Assembly (NCBI RefSeq): GCF_038066595.1
Contig: NZ_JBBUTH010000008.1
Span: 372,001 to 436,000 of the forward strand
Source: Pseudaquabacterium inlustre
GTDB taxonomy: Bacteria; Pseudomonadota; Gammaproteobacteria; Burkholderiales; Burkholderiaceae_C
Length of the DNA: 64,000 nt
Reading direction: 5' to 3'
The position numbers and the translations under genes were made by a program. Positions 59,848-64,000 of the stretch are shown piece by piece (within the stretch, counting starts at the first letter, position 1; the number at the start of each line of letters is the position of its first letter). The notes below the pieces were generated by a model, which had not been told where the DNA came from, searched no databases, and saw only the letters and a program-made list of their open reading frames with translations.

Positions 59848-62088
59848 ATGCCCGCCCGAATTCCGCGCCACCCGCATTGGCTGCGGGCTGCCGTGCTGCC
59901 GGTCTGGCTGGCCGGCTGCCTGGGCGGCGCCGTGGCCGGGGCGCACGCGGCCGCGCCCACCACAACCCCCACGGCCACGGCCCCCGCCACCGCGGCCAGC
60001 GCCCCGGCCACCCGCGCGCTGCGCCCGGTGGCCGACGATGCCCGCCTGGAAGCCCTGGACACCCAGGCCCGGGCCCAGCCGCTGGTGGCCGCCGACGCCG
60101 CCGCCACGCTGGCCGAACGCCTGCGCGACGACGACCCCGTGCGCCTGCAGGCCCTGGGCCTGCGCGCCGCACTGCTGGCCGGCCACAACCAGCTGGCCGC
60201 CGCCGAGCGCAGCGTGCAGGCCGTGCAGCGGCTGGCCGCCCAGCCGCTGGGCGCGGCCGTCACCGGCTGGGCGCGCGCGATGCTGGAGGCGCGCCGCGGC
60301 CCGGTGTTCCGCGCCGAGCGCCTGCTGGACGAGGCCATCGCCCGCCTGCCCGACGACGCGCCCGCCACGCTGCGCCTGCGCATGCTGGCCTCGCTGGCGC
60401 GGCTGAACGAGGACAGCGGCCGCCTCGACGACGCCCTGCGGCTGCGCCAGCAGGCCGTCACCGTGGCCGACGCCCAGGGCGTGGCCTGGCGGCGCAGCGA
60501 GGCGCGCGCCAGCCTGGCCTTCACGCTGCTGCAGGCCCAGCAGCTCGACGCCGCACGCACCCAGCACCGCCAGGCCATGGCGCTGGCCGGTGACGACGCG
60601 CTGGCCCTGGCGCACGCCTGGAACATCGCTGCCTTCCTGCACGACGTCGGCAACGACCCTGTCGCCGAGCTGCGCGCGATGAACGAGACCATCGCCCAGG
60701 CGCGGCGCGGCGGCTCGCGCACGATGGAGGTGCTGGGCCTCGCCAACCTGTCCGACCACTACCTCAAGCGCGGCCAGTACGCCGTGGCCCTGGCCCAGGC
60801 GCGCGAGGCGCTGCCGCTGGCGCGGGCGCTGGGCGACGCCAACAGCGAATCGGTGGCGCTGGCCAACATCGGCCTGGCGCTGGTGTCGCTGCACCGGCTG
60901 GACGAAGGCCTGGCCCACCTGGCCCAGGCCATGGCGGTGGAGGAGCGCGCCGGTGCCGAAGGTGCGCTGGCCCTGCTGGTGCAGGAGCAGGGCACCTACC
61001 TCGAGCGCGCCGGCTACCTGCGCGAGGCCTTCGCCAGCTACCAGCGCCTGCGCCCACTGGCCGACGCACTGGACCGCCGCACGCAGCAGGACGCCATGGT
61101 CGAGCTGCAGGAGCGCTTCGAGGCCGAGCACCGCCAACGCGAGCTGGCCCTGCTGCAGCGCGAGGGCCAGCTGCGCGAGACCCAGCTGAACAACCAGGCC
61201 CTGCAGCAGCGGGTGTGGATCGCCGCGGCCGCGGGCGGTGCGCTGCTGCTGGCCGTGGCCGCGCTGCTGCTGCGCCGGCTGCGCCGCCAGGGCCTGCGCC
61301 TGGTGGCCGGCAATGCCGCGCTGCTGCACCAGAGCGAGCGTGACCCGCTCACCGGCCTGGCCAACCGCCGCCACCTGCAGCGCCGCATGGCGCCCGCCGC
61401 GGGCAACGGCCACGCGCCGGCGCTGGACGGCGCGCTGCTGCTGATCGACCTGGACCACTTCAAGCAGGTCAACGACCGCCATGGCCATGCCGCCGGCGAT
61501 GCCGTGCTGGTGGCCGTGGCGCAGCGCCTGCAGCAGGCCCTGCGTCAGGACGACCTGCTGCTGCGCTGGGGTGGCGAGGAATTCCTGGTGCTGGCCAGCG
61601 CCCGCGATGCGGCAGCGCTGGACGCACTGGCATTGCGGCTGCTGGAGGCCATCGGCCTGACGCCGGTGGCGCTGCCCGACGGCACGCGGCTGCGCGTCAC
61701 CGCCTCGCTGGGCCATGCCGGCTTCCCGCTGCAGCCCACCGGCCTGGCGCCCGGCTGGGAGCCAGCCCTCGGCCTGGTGGACGCCGCGCTGTACCTGGCC
61801 AAGGCCCACGGTCGCAACCGTGCCTGCGGCGTGCGCCAGATCGCCGCGGCCGAGATCGACACGCTGCGCCGCATCGCCAGCCAGCTGGAGCAGGCCCAGG
61901 TCGACGGCCTGGTCACGCTGACCCACCTGCCCGGCCCGCTCGACCCGGCCAGCGGCGGCGCCAGCGAGACCGGCCGCACGGCGGCGGCCGGTGCCGGCCC
62001 CGATCCCGCGCCCCGCGTCCCCGGCGCCACGCCGGCCACACCGGCCCCGGCTTCGGCCGCCCCGTCCAGCGCGAAGGCCCCGGCATGA
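59848..62088 (+). CDS. Membrane diguanylate cyclase with periplasmic TPR-like domain, copy A
   Basis: A 746-residue protein with a signal peptide (LRAAVLPVWLAGCLGGAVAG), about 440 residues of helical repeats (tetratricopeptide-like), one membrane helix (WIAAAAGGALLLAVAALLL) and a GGDEF domain (RDPLTGLANRRHLQ, IDLDHFKQVNDRHGHAAGD, RWGGEEF). The inhibitory site RQDD sits five residues before GGEEF. After the GGDEF domain comes an Ala/Pro-rich tail. It overlaps copy B by four bases (ATGA). It should sense a periplasmic cue and make cyclic di-GMP. Confidence 0.9.
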   Translation: MPARIPRHPHWLRAAVLPVWLAGCLGGAVAGAHAAAPTTTPTATAPATAASAPATRALRPVADDARLEALDTQARAQPLVAADAAATLAERLRDDDPVRLQALGLRAALLAGHNQLAAAERSVQAVQRLAAQPLGAAVTGWARAMLEARRGPVFRAERLLDEAIARLPDDAPATLRLRMLASLARLNEDSGRLDDALRLRQQAVTVADAQGVAWRRSEARASLAFTLLQAQQLDAARTQHRQAMALAGDDALALAHAWNIAAFLHDVGNDPVAELRAMNETIAQARRGGSRTMEVLGLANLSDHYLKRGQYAVALAQAREALPLARALGDANSESVALANIGLALVSLHRLDEGLAHLAQAMAVEERAGAEGALALLVQEQGTYLERAGYLREAFASYQRLRPLADALDRRTQQDAMVELQERFEAEHRQRELALLQREGQLRETQLNNQALQQRVWIAAAAGGALLLAVAALLLRRLRRQGLRLVAGNAALLHQSERDPLTGLANRRHLQRRMAPAAGNGHAPALDGALLLIDLDHFKQVNDRHGHAAGDAVLVAVAQRLQQALRQDDLLLRWGGEEFLVLASARDAAALDALALRLLEAIGLTPVALPDGTRLRVTASLGHAGFPLQPTGLAPGWEPALGLVDAALYLAKAHGRNRACGVRQIAAAEIDTLRRIASQLEQAQVDGLVTLTHLPGPLDPASGGASETGRTAAAGAGPDPAPRVPGATPATPAPASAAPSSAKAPA

Positions 62089-64000
62089 ACCCGCTGCGCC
62101 ACCGGCACCGCATCGCCACCGCGCTGGCCCTGGTCCTGGCCCACCTGGTCACCACGGCCACCACGGCTGCCGGCCAGCCAGCGCCCGCCCCCGCACCCGC
62201 CGCCGCACCCGCCGCCGCACCCGCCGCCGCACTGGCCGAGCAGGTCGACCGCCTGGTGCGCCGCGGCAGCGACCAGCCGCAGCCCGCGCTGGCCGAGCTG
62301 CTGGCCCTGCCCGCGCCGGCCGATGTCGCCGGCCGCCGCCTGCTGGCCCTGGCCCGGGCCGAGGTGCTGGCCACGGCCGGCAGCGATGGCGACGCCGCGG
62401 CCGCGCTGGGCGAGGCCGTCATCGCCGCCGCCGCCGTGGCCCCGGCCCTGGCCGAGGCCGATGGCCAGTACCTGCGCGCATTGAAGGCCCAGCGCGACGG
62501 CCGCGGCCCGCTGGACAGCCTGGCCGCCGATGCGCTGGCGGCCTACCAGCGCCACTGCGGCACGGCGGCGCCGGCCAGCGCGGCGGGTGCCGGCAACGCG
62601 GCAGGTGCGGGCGGCACAGCCTGCGAGCTGCGCCCGCGCTGGCGTCTGCTGCTGCTGCGGGGCCTGCACGCGCTGGGCCGGCACCAGGCCGACGCCGCCC
62701 GCCAGCACGCCCTGGCCGCGCTGGCGCTGGCCCGCGCGGCCGCCGACCCCTGGCGCCAGGGCAGTGCCGAATGCCAGCTGGCCCAGGCCGCCGCCGCGCA
62801 GGACGACCGCGCCGCACTGCAGCGCCACCTCGAACAGGCGCAGGCCCTGGCGCGCCGCAGCGGCGACGCCGCACTGGTCGCGCTGGTCGACCTGACCGAA
62901 GCCACCACGCTGCCGCCGCAGTCGCCGGTCGAGCGCAGCCGCGCGCTGCTGCGCCAGGCCCAGGCCAGTGCCCAGCGCGCCGGCGCCACGCGCCTGGAGG
63001 CCGTGGCCTGGGGCAACCTGAGCGACCTGGAGCTGGAAGCCGGCCGCGCCCCGCAGGCCCTGCAGGCCGCCACACGCGGCCTGGCACTGACCCGCCCGCT
63101 GGCCGACCACCGCCTGGCCCGCCTGCTCGAGGCCAACGCCATGCTCGCCCAGGTGCGCCTGGGGCAGGCCGCCGCCGCGCGCGCGACGCTGGAGCATCTG
63201 CTCGCCGCCTGGGCCGAATCAGGCGACCACACCGCCCAGCTGGCGGCGCTGCGCCAGTTCGCCGATGCACTGGCCGCCACCGGCGATCTGCCCGGCGCGC
63301 TGGCCCTGCACCACCGCGAGCGCGCGCTGAGCCAGAAGCTGCACACCACCACGCGCGAGGCCGCGCTGGCCGAGCTGCGCGGCCGGTACGGGCGCGAGGC
63401 ACAGCAGCGCGACATCCTGGTGCTGGAACGCGAGAACGCCGTGAAGGCCGCCACGCTGGAGAACCGCACCCTCACGCAGCGGCTGTGGATGCTGGTGGGC
63501 GGCGCGCTGGCACTGGCCGTGGTGCTGGTGCTGCTGCTGGCGCGCCGCGTGCGCGTGGCCAACCGCGCGCTGGCGCGCAACCAGCGCCAGCTGCGCCACC
63601 AGAGCGAGCGCGACGCGCTCACCGGCCTGAGCAACCGCCGCCATGCCCAGGCCCAGCTGCAGGGCCGGCGCGAGGCCGAGCACTTCCGCGGCGGCCTGCT
63701 GATGCTGGACATCGACCACTTCAAGCAGATCAACGACCGCCACGGCCATGCCGCCGGCGACGCCGTGCTGGTGCAGCTGGCCGCGCGCCTGGGCGAGGCG
63801 CTGAGCCCCGGCGCCATCGCCGCGCGCTGGGGTGGCGAGGAGTTCCTCGTCGCGCTGCCCGAGCCACTGGCCCCCGGTGCGCTGCGCGCGCTGGCGCGGC
63901 GCCTGCTGCACGCCGTGGGCGACACGCCCTTCACGCTGCCCGACGGCACGCCGCTGCAGGTCAGCGCATCGATCGGCCACGCCGGCTTTCCGCTGCCGCC
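62085..64000 (+). CDS. Membrane diguanylate cyclase with periplasmic repeat domain, copy B (partial)
   Basis: The frame opens at ATG 62085 and runs off the window at 64000, about 638 codons. Signal peptide and Ala-Pro repeat, helical-repeat region, membrane helix (LWMLVGGALALAVVLVLLLA) and GGDEF (RDALTGLSNRRHAQ, LDIDHFKQINDRHGHAAGD, RWGGEEF). Unlike copy A, the residues at the inhibitory position read SPGA, so product feedback is probably lost. It is a tandem duplicate of copy A with diverged sensor part. Confidence 0.88.
   Translation, partial: MNPLRHRHRIATALALVLAHLVTTATTAAGQPAPAPAPAAAPAAAPAAALAEQVDRLVRRGSDQPQPALAELLALPAPADVAGRRLLALARAEVLATAGSDGDAAAALGEAVIAAAAVAPALAEADGQYLRALKAQRDGRGPLDSLAADALAAYQRHCGTAAPASAAGAGNAAGAGGTACELRPRWRLLLLRGLHALGRHQADAARQHALAALALARAAADPWRQGSAECQLAQAAAAQDDRAALQRHLEQAQALARRSGDAALVALVDLTEATTLPPQSPVERSRALLRQAQASAQRAGATRLEAVAWGNLSDLELEAGRAPQALQAATRGLALTRPLADHRLARLLEANAMLAQVRLGQAAAARATLEHLLAAWAESGDHTAQLAALRQFADALAATGDLPGALALHHRERALSQKLHTTTREAALAELRGRYGREAQQRDILVLERENAVKAATLENRTLTQRLWMLVGGALALAVVLVLLLARRVRVANRALARNQRQLRHQSERDALTGLSNRRHAQAQLQGRREAEHFRGGLLMLDIDHFKQINDRHGHAAGDAVLVQLAARLGEALSPGAIAARWGGEEFLVALPEPLAPGALRALARRLLHAVGDTPFTLPDGTPLQVSASIGHAGFPLP
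62193..62228. repeat. Three tandem GCACCCGCCGCC units in copy B
   Basis: Three exact 12-base units encode an APAA-type repeat directly after the signal peptide. The unit length keeps frame. It may vary in number. Confidence 0.8.

Overview
This 64 kb window is GC-rich chromosomal DNA (roughly 70 percent by eye). It comes from a betaproteobacterium of the order Burkholderiales, most likely from the Rubrivivax/Leptothrix/Ideonella-like group; that placement is inferred from gene content and order and was not computed. Nearly every base is accounted for by ordinary, tightly packed genes. There are no rRNA or tRNA genes, no insertion sequence, no prophage and no CRISPR array. The long opposite-strand reading frames are GC-bias shadows.

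Layout. 1-12 kb: yggS diverges from pilT-pilU (type IV pilus retraction), followed by a hydroxyisobutyrate-dehydrogenase-like gene. The dolP-diaA-yraN / rsmI cluster has the same order as in E. coli. Then come a MarR-GNAT fusion, tldD, a diguanylate cyclase, and aroG behind a leader peptide rich in Phe, Tyr and Trp codons with a terminator. 12-25 kb: a two-component pair whose kinase has an ethylene-receptor-like membrane domain and whose partner is a REC-PAS-GGDEF protein. Next come two copies of a divergent Ser/Thr kinase / ECF sigma factor module, flanked on both sides by PEP-CTERM surface proteins. 25-36 kb: a cobalamin adenosyltransferase, a D-lactate dehydrogenase-like flavoprotein, a large GGDEF-EAL protein, and the prkA-yeaH-spoVR stress operon with a sigma-54-like promoter. 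35-43 kb: the chromosome partition locus mnmG-rsmG-parA...parB, with two parS sites inside rsmG and mnmG. parA and parB are separated by a GNAT gene, argC on the other strand, and a small hydrolase gene. 43-47 kb: a small regulatory island with YkgJ-like and DUF2061 proteins, a Crp/Fnr regulator, a DUF2892 protein, a LuxR-type regulator without a LuxI, a possible lux box driving a 10-codon reading frame, and trxC. 47-60 kb: a 2-hydroxyacid dehydrogenase, acetoacetyl-CoA synthetase, and a peptide ABC transporter with three tandem binding proteins facing two permeases and a double-length ATPase. 60-64 kb: two overlapping genes for periplasmic-repeat, membrane-bound diguanylate cyclases, the second cut by the window end.

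Five GGDEF proteins in 64 kb, plus pilT/pilU, point to a cell that switches between surface and free life through cyclic di-GMP. The strongest less-ordinary signals are the aromatic attenuator before aroG, the ethylene-receptor-like kinase, the duplicated kinase/sigma-factor modules (sigma factors lacking the usual acidic patch of region 2.2), and the LuxR solo with its candidate micro-transcript. Several genes have a -10-like hexamer 6-8 bases before ATG and no Shine-Dalgarno sequence, suggesting leaderless mRNAs.
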